Origin: an uncultured Xanthobacteraceae bacterium
Lineage (GTDB): Bacteria > Pseudomonadota > Alphaproteobacteria > Rhizobiales > Xanthobacteraceae
Assembly (NCBI GenBank): GCA_955652195.1
Contig: CATPBC010000137.1
Span: forward strand, 1-6,339
Direction of reading: 5' to 3'
Length of the DNA: 6,339 bases
The notes beneath the pieces were generated by a model. The model was given only the letters and a program-made list of their open reading frames with translations, did not search any database and had not been told where the DNA came from. Shown piece by piece: positions 6,170 to 6,339 of the stretch (its first letter is position 1; each line of letters opens with the position of its first letter). The position numbers were made by a program, and so were the translations under genes.

Positions 6170-6339
6170 CTACTCCGGTTTGATATTGGCGAACTTTACT
6201 ACTTTCGCCCATTTGTCGATTTCGCCGGCGATGAACTTGCCGAAATCGGCGGGCGAATTGGTCATCACGATGGCGCCGAAATTGGCAAGCTGCGCCTTGA
6301 GCTTCGGCTCGGCGAGCGCGGCATTGGTCTCGCGGTTGA
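6170..6339 (-). CDS. Bug/TctC-family substrate-binding protein, C-terminal 55 residues (start beyond window)
   Basis: An open frame from the right edge ends at a TAG (6172-6170). Its 55 residues include SPADFGKFIAGEIDKW and end KFANIKPE. They align without gaps to the last 55 residues of the Bug protein at 3438-4415, with 31 identities by hand count (about 56%). This is the typical C-terminal helix and tail of the family, so the missing part should be roughly 270 residues with a signal peptide. The gene reads directly into the UbiD-type decarboxylase, 7 bases away, so the protein probably binds that enzyme's substrate or a related acid. The frame has no start inside the window. Confidence 0.9.
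   Translation of the reverse strand, partial: NRETNAALAEPKLKAQLANFGAIVMTNSPADFGKFIAGEIDKWAKVVKFANIKPE
6173..6176 (-). promoter_or_regulatory. Shine-Dalgarno GGAG of the UbiD gene inside the upstream coding end
   Basis: GGAG on the minus strand overlaps the last two codons (CCG GAG) of the upstream Bug gene and lies 10 bases before ATG 6162. This arrangement implies translational coupling of the two genes. An AGCAGG nearer the start is too close to serve as the main site. Confidence 0.6.

Noticed and set aside
4789..6183. 464-codon plus-strand open frame opposite UbiD
   Set aside because: It is the mirror of a high-GC gene: histidine- and aspartate-rich wording with no domain, while the opposite strand has every UbiD motif, a Shine-Dalgarno and a terminator.

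Overview
The window looks like chromosomal DNA from an alphaproteobacterium of the Bradyrhizobium/Rhodopseudomonas group (Nitrobacteraceae). Three things suggest this: a twin-arginine type Bug-family solute-binding protein with the wording typical of that group, degenerate intergenic repeats of the 'MSALGQ…/…KADI' kind that litter those genomes, and a conserved hypothetical protein starting MCDYSLH. The assignment rests on memory of these families, not on a search.

Layout from left to right: (1) a minus-strand conserved hypothetical gene whose 3' end runs off the left edge (338 down to 1); (2) a divergent intergenic region of about 365 bases holding a perfect tandem 18-base duplication, each copy carrying TTGACA; (3) a plus-strand PPP-type metallophosphoesterase (704-1408); (4) a convergent gap with a degenerate repeat; (5) a minus-strand MltA-type lytic transglycosylase (3091-1580); (6) a 340-base divergent gap with a second copy of the same repeat in the same orientation; (7) a plus-strand Bug/TctC-type periplasmic binding protein (3438-4415); (8) a convergent gap ending in a clear minus-strand intrinsic terminator; (9) a minus-strand UbiD-family decarboxylase (6162-4666); (10) directly upstream of it, the last 55 codons of a second Bug-family protein (minus strand, cut by the right edge).

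The only evident operon is Bug protein followed by UbiD decarboxylase at the right end. The stop of the first and the start of the second are 7 bases apart, the Shine-Dalgarno lies in the last codons of the upstream gene, and a hairpin plus T-run closes the unit. This fits capture of a carboxylic, perhaps aromatic, acid followed by prenyl-FMN-dependent decarboxylation; the substrate cannot be read from the sequence. The other genes look like single transcription units: a signalling or nucleotide phosphatase, a cell-wall enzyme and an orphan binding protein.

I see no phage genes, transposase, CRISPR array, tRNA or rRNA, and no clear sign of a new defence or mobile system. The points worth a second look are the edge genes, the tandem TTGACA duplication, the repeat pair flanking mltA, the unusual tail of MltA, and the coupled Bug-UbiD unit.
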